Positions 1 to 7,514 of a DNA stretch of 20,732 bases are shown piece after piece. Both the position numbers and the translations under genes were made by a program. Origin of the DNA: JAYRWN01 sp041917975. GTDB taxonomy: Bacteria > Bacteroidota > Bacteroidia > Chitinophagales > Saprospiraceae. Within the stretch, counting starts at the first letter, position 1, and each line of letters starts with the position of its first letter. The notes beneath the pieces are model-generated. The model was given only the letters and a program-made list of their open reading frames with translations. It was not told the origin of the DNA and ran no database searches. The stretch covers positions 1 to 20,732 of the forward strand of contig JAYRWN010000180.1 in NCBI GenBank assembly GCA_041917975.1. The letters are read 5' to 3'.

Positions 1-1
1 C

Positions 2-817
2 CAATTGGCTAAACGACTTGCTGTAGAAGGCCAGGGAGACGCCTGGCTGAAAGTCGGGGGACTCAAAGGATTTATGGATGGTTCATTAGGTTCCCACACA
101 GCGTCTTTTTTTGAAGACTATATCGATAAAAAAAGAGATAAGGGTTTTCTCATTAATACTGAAGAAAATATGTCTTCCTGGATTAGGGCGGCGGACTCAG
201 CCGGTCTTCAGTGCGTCATCCATGCTATTGGAGATCGGGCTAATCACCTTTTATTAAATATTTTTGAAAGTTTAGATAGCCTATACGGACCTCGCGACCG
301 TCGGTACCGCATAGAACATGCACAGCATTTAAAAGCGGAAGATATTCAGCGCATTGGGCAGTTAAGCATTATTCCCAGTATGCAACCTTACCATGCCATA
401 GATGACGGCTGCTGGGCGGAGAAATTGATTGGCTCTGATCGATGCAAGACTACTTATGCCTTCCGGTCAATGTTAGACGCCGGTGCAACATTAGCATTTG
501 GCAGTGATTGGTATGTCGCCCCGGCTGATCCTTTGGCAGGTATCGCTGCAGCGGTGCATCGTCAAACACTGGATGGCAAACATGCTGAGGGCTGGTACCC
601 TGAACAAAAAATTACAGTTGAGGAAGCACTGCGGGCTTATACTGTTAACGCTGCTTATAGTGTTTTCGAAGAAGGAATGAAAGGGCAGATTAAAACTGGT
701 TATTTAGCTGACTTGGTGTTGTTAAGCCAGGATATTTTGCAACCGCAAGTAGATATTGACCAGGCGCAGATCCTGTGGACCATGGTCGGTGGAATGATAA
801 AATACCAGCTACACTAA
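2..817 (+). CDS. YtcJ-like amidohydrolase (Amidohydro_3), 3' part only
   Basis: The reading frame is already open at the left edge, so the true start and the N-terminal metal-binding HxH strand lie outside the window. What remains is the C-terminal half of a metal-dependent amidohydrolase of the YtcJ/Amidohydro_3 type. Visible family motifs, in order, are KGFMDGSLGSHTASF, HAIGDRAN (a metal-ligand histidine strand), RIEHAQHL, and GSDWYVAPADPLAGI with the late aspartate, followed by the usual C-terminal composite sheet (GYLADLVLLSQDIL). Family members hydrolyse amide or related C-N bonds in small molecules; the substrate cannot be told from sequence. The visible part has no membrane segment, so it is probably cytoplasmic, though a lost N-terminal signal or lipobox cannot be excluded. 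The next gene on the same strand starts 33 bases downstream and could be co-transcribed. Family assignment is firm; function is only general. Confidence 0.9.
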   Translation, partial: QLAKRLAVEGQGDAWLKVGGLKGFMDGSLGSHTASFFEDYIDKKRDKGFLINTEENMSSWIRAADSAGLQCVIHAIGDRANHLLLNIFESLDSLYGPRDRRYRIEHAQHLKAEDIQRIGQLSIIPSMQPYHAIDDGCWAEKLIGSDRCKTTYAFRSMLDAGATLAFGSDWYVAPADPLAGIAAAVHRQTLDGKHAEGWYPEQKITVEEALRAYTVNAAYSVFEEGMKGQIKTGYLADLVLLSQDILQPQVDIDQAQILWTMVGGMIKYQLH

Positions 818-850
818 AATGGGTTTTATAAGATAATCAAGGAATAAATA

Positions 851-2479
851 ATGCAATTTAATTGGTGGCAATTTTTAGCAGGACTGGGCCTATTTATTTT
901 TGCTTTAGGCCTGGTGGAAAATTCACTAAAACAGCTGGTAGGCCGCCCTTTTAAAAAAATAATTCTCAACTACAGTTCGCGCAAATTGCCTATGCTCTTG
1001 ACCAGTATAGGCATCACCGCACTCATGCAGAGCAGCGCCATTGTTTTATTGGTATTAAGTTTTGTGGGCGCAGGGATGATGAAATTAAGGGGTGCTCTGG
1101 CAGCCGTTTTGGGCTCCAATTTGGGCACCACCTTTAACAGTTGGTTGCTTGCTTTCCTCGGATTTAAATTTGATTTAGAAAATATTACTTTTCCACTGGT
1201 GGTCATAGGATTATTTGGTTTGATTTTCTTGCGTAAAAATGAACGGGGTCTGGCCATTGCTCATTTTTTTATCGGATTTGGGTTAGTTTTTATATCCCTG
1301 GATTGGCTTAAAACCAGCATGCTCTTTAACGATTTATGGTTATCTTCTCAAGTTATTGGATTTCATTTTTTGTGGTTTATACCTCTGGGATTTATCATCA
1401 CAGCGATTATCCAGTCCAGTTCGGCGACAATCGTTTTAGGGCTTACCGCGCTTTATCATCAATCCTTACCCTTTGAGCATGTAGCTGCTTTAGTTATTGG
1501 GTCGGAACTAGGCACTACGGTTAAATTTCTCATTGGGTCTTATGGTAGTCTGCCTGATAAAAAAAGGGTCGCCTGGGGTAATTTTCTTATCAATTTTATC
1601 ACCCTGGTTATTGCTACTGCAGCCATTTATCCGCTCATCACTTTCGTCAGGGAAATCTTGCAGATGCGAGATGATTTGATGGCATTAGTTTGTTTTCAGT
1701 CGATAATAAACATACTTTCTATCCTGCTATTTTATCCATTATTAGATCGAATGGCCGGTTGGCTGGAGTCTTGGTTTAGCCATGAGAAATTAATAACCAA
1801 ATATATTTCAGAGTCCCATAGTCCATTTCACGACGCAGATTTAGTATTAGCTGAAAAAGAGTTATTATATCTCTTGGATCGCAGTTTAGTGTTTAACCGG
1901 CAGATTTTAGATTTTGATTCCGTTAAACAAACCGGGTGGGGACAGAAATTAATGGAATGGTTGCGAGGCGGGCAATTGTTCACCGAAAATTATCAATTCC
2001 TTAAAGGTTTATTAGGCGAAATTCTGGAATGGTTAGCTGGTTTACATGGTGATAATGAACATGACCAGGAGAGAATTAAAGCTAGTAAAATGATCCATAT
2101 TGGCCGGCATATTATGCGAGCGGTAAAAAATATCAAGGATATCCGGCACAATTTGGTGGATTTTCTGGACAGCCCTAATGATGTGCTGTACGAGTTAATA
2201 CAGCAACTCAAGTCTAACCAGCTAAATTTTTATCACTCATTACAATCAACGGTTCAAAATAACCTCTGGCATGATTTTCAATTAGGTGCATCAGCCATGA
2301 GAGAGACAAACCGGCAAAACTATGACCAGTCAGTTATGAAAGCAGTCGAACTATTGAACCAGAAAAAAATTAGCGAGATGAATTGTACTAGTTTGATGAA
2401 TATCTATCGAGAGATATATTCCTCTAACAAAGCTTATCTGGATGTTATGGCTGACTTAGTTTCTTTAGGGAGTGAATAG
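851..2479 (+). CDS. Na+/phosphate symporter family protein (Na/Pi cotransporter, PhoU-like tail)
   Basis: This 542-residue inner-membrane protein belongs to the Na/Pi-cotransporter (NptA/YjbB) family. The inverted-repeat signature is visible twice: a QSS motif at residues 60-62 followed by GSNLGTT at 88-94, and QSSSATIV at 188-195 followed by GSELGTT at 217-223. The first repeat reads QSSA, one serine short of the canonical QSSSA. About eight hydrophobic segments occupy residues 1-305. The C-terminal 230 residues are hydrophilic and helical, as in the PhoU-like cytoplasmic tail of this family. Known members move phosphate with sodium; direction and physiological role here are inferred. An AAGGA ribosome binding site lies seven bases before the ATG. 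Its stop is two bases from the stop of the convergent tsaD gene, leaving no room for a separate terminator. Confidence 0.92.
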   Translation: MQFNWWQFLAGLGLFIFALGLVENSLKQLVGRPFKKIILNYSSRKLPMLLTSIGITALMQSSAIVLLVLSFVGAGMMKLRGALAAVLGSNLGTTFNSWLLAFLGFKFDLENITFPLVVIGLFGLIFLRKNERGLAIAHFFIGFGLVFISLDWLKTSMLFNDLWLSSQVIGFHFLWFIPLGFIITAIIQSSSATIVLGLTALYHQSLPFEHVAALVIGSELGTTVKFLIGSYGSLPDKKRVAWGNFLINFITLVIATAAIYPLITFVREILQMRDDLMALVCFQSIINILSILLFYPLLDRMAGWLESWFSHEKLITKYISESHSPFHDADLVLAEKELLYLLDRSLVFNRQILDFDSVKQTGWGQKLMEWLRGGQLFTENYQFLKGLLGEILEWLAGLHGDNEHDQERIKASKMIHIGRHIMRAVKNIKDIRHNLVDFLDSPNDVLYELIQQLKSNQLNFYHSLQSTVQNNLWHDFQLGASAMRETNRQNYDQSVMKAVELLNQKKISEMNCTSLMNIYREIYSSNKAYLDVMADLVSLGSE

Positions 2480-2481
2480 GG

Positions 2482-3495
2482 TTATTTTTTTATTGGTATC
2501 CGGGCTAGAGGCTCCAGGTCCTGGGAGGCAAATTGGCCGGCCAGATATTTATAATATCCAGCTATCCCAATCATTCCGGCATTGTCCGTACAATAGGCGA
2601 AATCTGGAAGGTAAGTTTCCCATCCTTTAGACTTCCCAACTTGGATTAAGGCTTGGCGCAATCCACGATTTGCAGAAACACCTCCTGAGATACCTATTTG
2701 CTTAATCCCGGTATCTTTGGCTGACTTGACTAGTTTCTGCATTAATATCTTAATAATGGTACCCTGGACGGAAGCACAGATATCAGGAAGGTAGTCGGTG
2801 GTAAATGACGGATTTTCTTTTGTTTGCTTTTGAATAAAATAAAGAATAGCCGTTTTCAATCCGGAAAAGCTGAAATCATAGCCTTTGATTTGTGGGATGG
2901 GAAAATTAAAAATGGCCTGACCTTCTGCGGCCAGACGGTCTATATGTGGTCCTGCAGGGTAGGGCAGATCTAAAAGTTTTCCTGTTTTATCAAAGGCCTC
3001 TCCCGCGGCATCATCAAGGGTCTCGCCAAGAAGTTGAAATTCCAAATGGTTGTGTGCCACGACCAATTGTGTATGGCCTCCACTTACGGTGAGACACAGG
3101 AAAGGAAATGACGGCCTGGGTGATTCCGCCCAATGAGCTAAAATATGGGCTTCCATGTGGTTGACATCAATTAAGGGAATATCCAAGCCCATGGAAATGC
3201 CCTTTGCAAAACTGAGACCGACAATCAGTGACCCGATCAGGCCCGGACCTCTGGTCACTGCAACAGCGCTCAAATCCGACAGGCTGACTTTAGCAGCCCC
3301 GACAGCGGCCTCTACAACGGGCAGAATATACTCTTGGTGCGCCCGGGATGCCACTTCAGGCACAATTCCTCCATAACGGCTATGCATGTCCTGAGACCAA
3401 ACAATATTGCTCAAAACCACGCCATCCACTACGATCGCCGCAGAGGTGTCATCACAGGATGATTCAATGGCCAGAATGATTTTTTTAGTTCTCAT
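2482..3495 (-). CDS. tsaD: tRNA N6-threonylcarbamoyladenosine transferase TsaD
   Basis: This is TsaD (Gcp/YgjD/Kae1), the subunit that transfers the threonylcarbamoyl group from TC-AMP to adenosine 37 of ANN-decoding tRNAs, working in the cytoplasm with TsaB, TsaC and TsaE. At 337 residues it has the normal length. Family signatures are all present: IESSCDDTSAA near residue 10, the metal-binding HMEAH at 113-117, SGGHTQL at 138-144, the GISGGVSANRGLR phosphate/nucleotide loop and the C-terminal CTDNAGMIG containing the metal-ligand aspartate. The start gives the standard short N-terminus. Partner genes tsaB, tsaC and tsaE are not in the window. It is divergent from the plus-strand gene at 3649, sharing a 153-base AT-rich spacer, and convergent with the phosphate transporter gene. 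Confidence 0.97.
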   Translation of the reverse strand: MRTKKIILAIESSCDDTSAAIVVDGVVLSNIVWSQDMHSRYGGIVPEVASRAHQEYILPVVEAAVGAAKVSLSDLSAVAVTRGPGLIGSLIVGLSFAKGISMGLDIPLIDVNHMEAHILAHWAESPRPSFPFLCLTVSGGHTQLVVAHNHLEFQLLGETLDDAAGEAFDKTGKLLDLPYPAGPHIDRLAAEGQAIFNFPIPQIKGYDFSFSGLKTAILYFIQKQTKENPSFTTDYLPDICASVQGTIIKILMQKLVKSAKDTGIKQIGISGGVSANRGLRQALIQVGKSKGWETYLPDFAYCTDNAGMIGIAGYYKYLAGQFASQDLEPLARIPIKK

Positions 3496-3648
3496 CCGCC
3501 AAGATCAATTTCGTTTGCATCCATATTCTTATTAAGCGTTAAAAGGTGCAGGTTACCCACTAATCATATTAAATTTTTCATAAAGAAAATAACTATTTAT
3601 TTTGCTAAAAATATTATCATTGCATCATTCTGTTAAAAAACCTAAAGT

Positions 3649-4230
3649 ATGCGTCTGATCGTTAACACAATACTCGGCCTGATTTCCATTGGACTTGTTT
3701 ATTTGTTGATAGTAAGTATTAAGGAACCAATACAATTTGGGGAAGCCCGTAATACACGCGAAAAAGCCATTATCGACCGCTTGCGGTTGTTACGTGACTT
3801 ACAAAACATGCATTTGGACATAAAAGGTCAATTTGCAAAAAATTGGGATGACCTTAAGAACGTTTTGACCACCGAGAAGTTTATGTATATTAATATTGAA
3901 GGAGACCCTGACGATCCTAACTTTACTGATTTTAAACGTGATACGAGCTATGCCCCGGCGATTGATACCATTAGAGCAATGGGTATAAACCTGGACTCAG
4001 TATCCCTGGTTCCTTTCTCCAATGGCGTTAAATTTGAGATTTTTGCCGATACCATTCAATATCAGGGTGCTTTACAAAACGTGGTAGAAGTAGGAACAAC
4101 TTATAAGACATTTATGGGTAAATACGGTGATGTGAAATACTCTAAGTACGACAATTCTTATAATCCCGAAAAGTTTATTAAATTTGGTGACCGATCCACG
4201 CCAATTGTTACCGGAAACTGGGAAAAATAG
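3649..4230 (+). CDS. Uncharacterised protein with one N-terminal membrane anchor
   Basis: I do not recognise a named family. The 193-residue product starts with one hydrophobic helix (about residues 5-24), preceded by a single Arg, so it is most likely anchored in the inner membrane with the rest in the periplasm; an uncleaved signal is an alternative. The remainder is soluble, with a charged helical stretch (about 34-60, rich in R, K, D and L) and then mixed beta-like sequence ending near VTGNWEK. There is no lipobox, no cysteine pair and no enzymatic motif I can name. It leads a plus-strand series into the DUF3822 gene and rsmD, with close spacing that suggests co-transcription. The single short anchor plus helix is loosely reminiscent of pilin-like or secretion accessory proteins, but that is speculation. 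The gene itself looks real: good length, adjacency and codon use like its neighbours. Confidence 0.8.
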   Translation: MRLIVNTILGLISIGLVYLLIVSIKEPIQFGEARNTREKAIIDRLRLLRDLQNMHLDIKGQFAKNWDDLKNVLTTEKFMYINIEGDPDDPNFTDFKRDTSYAPAIDTIRAMGINLDSVSLVPFSNGVKFEIFADTIQYQGALQNVVEVGTTYKTFMGKYGDVKYSKYDNSYNPEKFIKFGDRSTPIVTGNWEK

Positions 4231-4243
4231 CATAACAGGCCTG

Positions 4244-5059
4244 TTGCCAACAAAAGATACATTTACGGAAAAACTGTCTATACTTATCTGTAAGGACAGT
4301 TTTTTCTATTTGCGGCAAGACAGAATAGATCGCATTATTACCTACCATAAAGAACTCCAACTACCTTCTAAAACCAGTTTGCTGGACAAATTGCAAAACT
4401 TGTGGGATGAAGAGCATATCACTCAACATGGGGGTGATCTTAATATTAAAATGGCTCTGCTTACCAACCAATTCGCTTTGGTACCGGTTACGATGTATGA
4501 AGAGCCGTTCAAACATTTATATTATGAGCGCTTGAATTTTTTTCCATCCTACCAGGCGTTGTGGGTGGATTCCATGGCTACACGGGATTTTTCCAAGGTT
4601 GTGTTCGGAATAGAAAAGTTGATCGCCAAATCATGTGCTGCGGTCGTCGAACCAGGTCAGTATATCCATATCATCAGCGGCTTGATAAAAAAGTTTTATC
4701 AGGATTATGGGCACCTGGAAGGTAAGTTCATGTTATCCTATGTCAGGGGGGGATACGAATGTATTTTATTATTTAATGATGGTAAACTGTTGTTTTCCAA
4801 TGTATTTGAAGTTTTTAGCGACGACGATATACTTTATTATCTGGCCATGATCATTAACCAACTGGAAATTGACCCTTTTACTGTAGATCTATATTTAGCA
4901 GGAGATTGGTATGCATCAACACCCCGACACCAATGGTTGGGTAAAAAATTTAAATCCGTTCGCTTCGCTCAATCCAAAAGTCACTTGTTTAATCGCTCGG
5001 CAGAAAAAAAACAACTTAAAACATATGAATTGTTTGACCTGGTTAGTATCTGGGCATGA
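4244..5059 (+). CDS. DUF3822 family protein
   Basis: The frame runs from about 4184 to the stop at 5057-5059 and has the look of DUF3822 proteins, a Bacteroidota family of unknown function that commonly sits next to rsmD. The recognisable N-terminus is TFTEKLSILICKDSFFYL, where family members begin. The fold is presumably ASKHA-like (my inference from the pattern of an early beta hairpin and a GKLLFSN strand in the middle). No ATG lies near the start: in-frame options are TTG 4184, GTG 4187, TTG 4205 and TTG 4244. I prefer 4244 because the others would overlap the upstream gene, and because an AGG lies a few bases before it; this gives about 271 residues. The stop overlaps the rsmD start (ATGA), indicating translational coupling. 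The start is uncertain and a sequencing error cannot be ruled out. Confidence 0.82.
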   Translation: MPTKDTFTEKLSILICKDSFFYLRQDRIDRIITYHKELQLPSKTSLLDKLQNLWDEEHITQHGGDLNIKMALLTNQFALVPVTMYEEPFKHLYYERLNFFPSYQALWVDSMATRDFSKVVFGIEKLIAKSCAAVVEPGQYIHIISGLIKKFYQDYGHLEGKFMLSYVRGGYECILLFNDGKLLFSNVFEVFSDDDILYYLAMIINQLEIDPFTVDLYLAGDWYASTPRHQWLGKKFKSVRFAQSKSHLFNRSAEKKQLKTYELFDLVSIWA

Positions 5060-5592
5060 GGATCATTGGCGGTCGATTAAAAGGACGTCGATTTGATCCA
5101 CCGGCAGACCACTGGCCTACAAGACCGACTACGGATTTTGCCAAGGAGGGCCTTTTTAATATTTTAAACAACCGGATTGATTTTGAAGAGATTAAGGCTT
5201 TAGACTTATTCGGTGGTACCGGAAGCCACTCCTACGAGCTCATTTCCCGGGGTTGTCCAACCGTGACTTATGTAGATCAATTTGCTCCTGCCTTGCAGTT
5301 TGTCAAAATTACAGCGCAGAAATTAGATATTCTCGACCACCTGGTTTTGATCAAATCAGATGTTGAAAAGTACTTGCTGTCAAAACCAGGATTATTTGAT
5401 TATATTTTTGCCGGTCCGCCTTATCCATTGCCCTGGCTGGATAAAATCCCTGACTTGATATTTCAAAACAATGTACTTAAGGAAGGTGGATTATTAGTTC
5501 TTGAGCATAATCCAAATCATGATTTTTCGACTCACCCCAGGTTTCAAAATTTACGGACCTACGGCAAAACCTTTTTCAGTTTTTTTAGCTGA
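5056..5592 (+). CDS. rsmD: 16S rRNA (guanine966-N2)-methyltransferase RsmD, with altered catalytic motif
   Basis: RsmD methylates N2 of G966 in 16S rRNA using S-adenosylmethionine. The 178-residue product has the family's usual opening (MRIIGGRLKGRRFDPP), the RPTTDFAKEGLFNIL segment at about 23-37, the SAM-binding motif I DLFGGTG at 50-56 (normally DLFAGTG/SG), an acidic VDQ at the end of strand 2, and a normal C-terminus (LEHNP, then YGKTFFSFF). Motif IV, normally (D/N)PP(Y/F), reads A-G-P-P-Y: the aspartate that should contact the target amino group is Gly120 (GGT at 5413-5415). Everything else is intact, so this is either a lineage-specific variant, a catalytically weakened enzyme, or a single-base error. 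The gene overlaps the DUF3822 stop by four bases and lies 52 bases before argS. Confidence 0.93.
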   Translation: MRIIGGRLKGRRFDPPADHWPTRPTTDFAKEGLFNILNNRIDFEEIKALDLFGGTGSHSYELISRGCPTVTYVDQFAPALQFVKITAQKLDILDHLVLIKSDVEKYLLSKPGLFDYIFAGPPYPLPWLDKIPDLIFQNNVLKEGGLLVLEHNPNHDFSTHPRFQNLRTYGKTFFSFFS

Positions 5593-5644
5593 TCTATTCC
5601 TGTTAACCCTGTGCTTTGTATTTTGCGGCCAATTCAAGCCGCTC

Positions 5645-7495
5645 ATGGACTTAATCAGAACAGTACAAGCTAAGGTAGTTGCCTGGCTTAGAGATGATCA
5701 CCACCTGGGGATACCTGAGGATCAGATTGTGGTTACTCCCACAAAAAAGGAGTTTACCGGAGATTATACGGTGGTGATATTTCCCCTGGTGAAATTACTG
5801 AAGTCTAATCCAGGGGAAGTGGGCCAGAAACTTGGAGCATACCTGGTGGCCAATCTCTCCTGGGTGGACCACTTTGATCTGAAAGGGGGCTTTGTAAATT
5901 TAATCTTGAGTTCGGACCTTTGGCCAGAACTTTTAGCGGCACTGCCGGATAAAGAAGGGTTAGGTCAATTGCCATTCAACGGGCAAACCATTCTTATTGA
6001 GTTTTCATCTCCTAATACCAATAAGCCATTGCATTTGGGGCACATCCGGAATATTTTGCTGGGCTGGTCAATGTGTAATTTATATCAGGCTTTGGGTTAC
6101 CGGGTTATTAAAGCACAAGTCATTAATGATCGCGGAGTCGCTATCTGCAAAAGTATGCTGGCCTGGAAAAAATTTGGAGAAGGTCGTACGCCTGCTTCTT
6201 CATCTCAAAAGGGCGATCATTTTGTTGGAGACTACTACGTCCTGTTTAATCAAAAATTAGAAGAGGAATATATTGCTTGGCAAAACAGTCAGGAAGCAGC
6301 ACAACTTTTTGCCCAACGAAAGGACACCTCACTGGAACGTCCCAGTTTTTTTAAACAATTTACCAACGAGTATTTTAATAAATACAGTGTCTTGGGTGAA
6401 GAGGTCCGGCAGATGCTGATAAGCTGGGAAGCCGGAGAACAAACCACCCTTGAATTATGGCAAACCATGAATACCTGGGTTTATCAGGGTTTTGAGAAAA
6501 CGTACCAAAAGTTAGGGGTAAACTTTGATCGTACCTATTATGAATCAGAAACCTATTTATTAGGTAAAAAAGCTATTGAAGGGGGATTAACCAAAAAAAT
6601 TTTTGTACAGGAGTCCGATGGCAGTGTATGGATAGATCTTACTGATGCCGGGATGGATAAGAAGATTTTATTACGGTCCGATGGCACATCGGTGTACATC
6701 ACTCAGGACTTAGGCACAGCGCAACAACGTTATTTTGATTTTAATTTTGACCGGATGGTGTACGTAGTAGGTGATGAACAGGAGTATCATTTCAAGGTCC
6801 TTTTTGAAATATTAAAACGGCTTGGAGAGCCCTGGGCTGAACACTTATACCACCTAGCCTATGGCATGGTGGATTTACCTTCCGGTAAAATGAAAAGCCG
6901 TGAAGGAACCGTTGTTGACGCGGATGATTTAATCGGGGAAGTCATCCAGGAGGCCCGGTCAGCAGCCATAGAAAGGGGTGAAATGGCTGAAATAAATGGA
7001 GAGGAAGAAAATGAAAATATCAGGCGAATAGCATTATCCGCATTAAAGTTCTTCATCCTAAAAGTAAATTCAAAAAAACGGATGGTTTTCGATCCAAAAG
7101 AATCTTTGGATATGCAGGGCCAAACGGGTCCATATATTCAGAATGCCTATGTACGCATTACCTCCATACTGCGCAAAGTAGAAAATACGATTGAAGAGAT
7201 TCCGGCAGAGGGAATAAGTTATATAGTCAATGATATGGAAAGGGAATTGATTACCCAGTTGTTGGATTTTGATAATCAGTTAAAGCAAGCTGCCGAACAA
7301 TACGACCCATCTGCTTTATCAAATTTTACTTATGCCTTGGCCCGTAATTTTCATCGTTATTATCATGATTACCCTATTTTACGGGCCGAATCCATAGCAG
7401 CTCGTCATTTTAGAGTAGATCTGATCAGGAAAATTGCCGGGGTTTTGGAAAGAAGTTTTGAAATTTTAGGAATGCAGATGCCCACGAAAATGTAA
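5645..7495 (+). CDS. argS: Arginyl-tRNA synthetase
   Basis: Class I arginyl-tRNA synthetase, charging tRNA-Arg in the cytoplasm. I place the start at the ATG at 5645, giving 616 residues. The open frame extends upstream through rsmD, but that part encodes nothing like ArgS, whereas MDLIRTVQAKVVAWL fits the ArgS N-terminal domain. Order of parts: N-terminal Arg-tRNA core domain (1-85); the HIGH motif as HLGH (130-133) within SSPNTNKPLHLGHIRN; the catalytic core; the ArgS-type KMSKS-equivalent KMKSREG (from residue 415); and the DALR anticodon-binding domain beginning around GQTGPYIQNAYVR. The C-terminus LGMQMPTKM ends with the usual terminal Met. A short GC stem (5625-5629 with 5638-5642) lies two bases before the ATG. 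The next gene, glnS, starts 19 bases after the stop, so the two synthetases are probably co-transcribed. Confidence 0.96.
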   Translation: MDLIRTVQAKVVAWLRDDHHLGIPEDQIVVTPTKKEFTGDYTVVIFPLVKLLKSNPGEVGQKLGAYLVANLSWVDHFDLKGGFVNLILSSDLWPELLAALPDKEGLGQLPFNGQTILIEFSSPNTNKPLHLGHIRNILLGWSMCNLYQALGYRVIKAQVINDRGVAICKSMLAWKKFGEGRTPASSSQKGDHFVGDYYVLFNQKLEEEYIAWQNSQEAAQLFAQRKDTSLERPSFFKQFTNEYFNKYSVLGEEVRQMLISWEAGEQTTLELWQTMNTWVYQGFEKTYQKLGVNFDRTYYESETYLLGKKAIEGGLTKKIFVQESDGSVWIDLTDAGMDKKILLRSDGTSVYITQDLGTAQQRYFDFNFDRMVYVVGDEQEYHFKVLFEILKRLGEPWAEHLYHLAYGMVDLPSGKMKSREGTVVDADDLIGEVIQEARSAAIERGEMAEINGEEENENIRRIALSALKFFILKVNSKKRMVFDPKESLDMQGQTGPYIQNAYVRITSILRKVENTIEEIPAEGISYIVNDMERELITQLLDFDNQLKQAAEQYDPSALSNFTYALARNFHRYYHDYPILRAESIAARHFRVDLIRKIAGVLERSFEILGMQMPTKM

Positions 7496-7514
7496 ACATG
7501 ACAATTCTAACATT

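Noticed and set aside
3561..3648. A promoter for the gene at 3649 (TATCATTG at 3615-3622, TTTG at 3601-3604)
   Set aside because: The two elements are only 10 bases apart, well short of the usual 17-23, and the -7 has a mismatch, so I do not call it.
5501..5644. Upstream extension of the argS frame back into rsmD
   Set aside because: The extra 48 residues overlap the rsmD C-terminus, do not resemble ArgS, and the ATG at 5645 gives a normal ArgS N-terminus.
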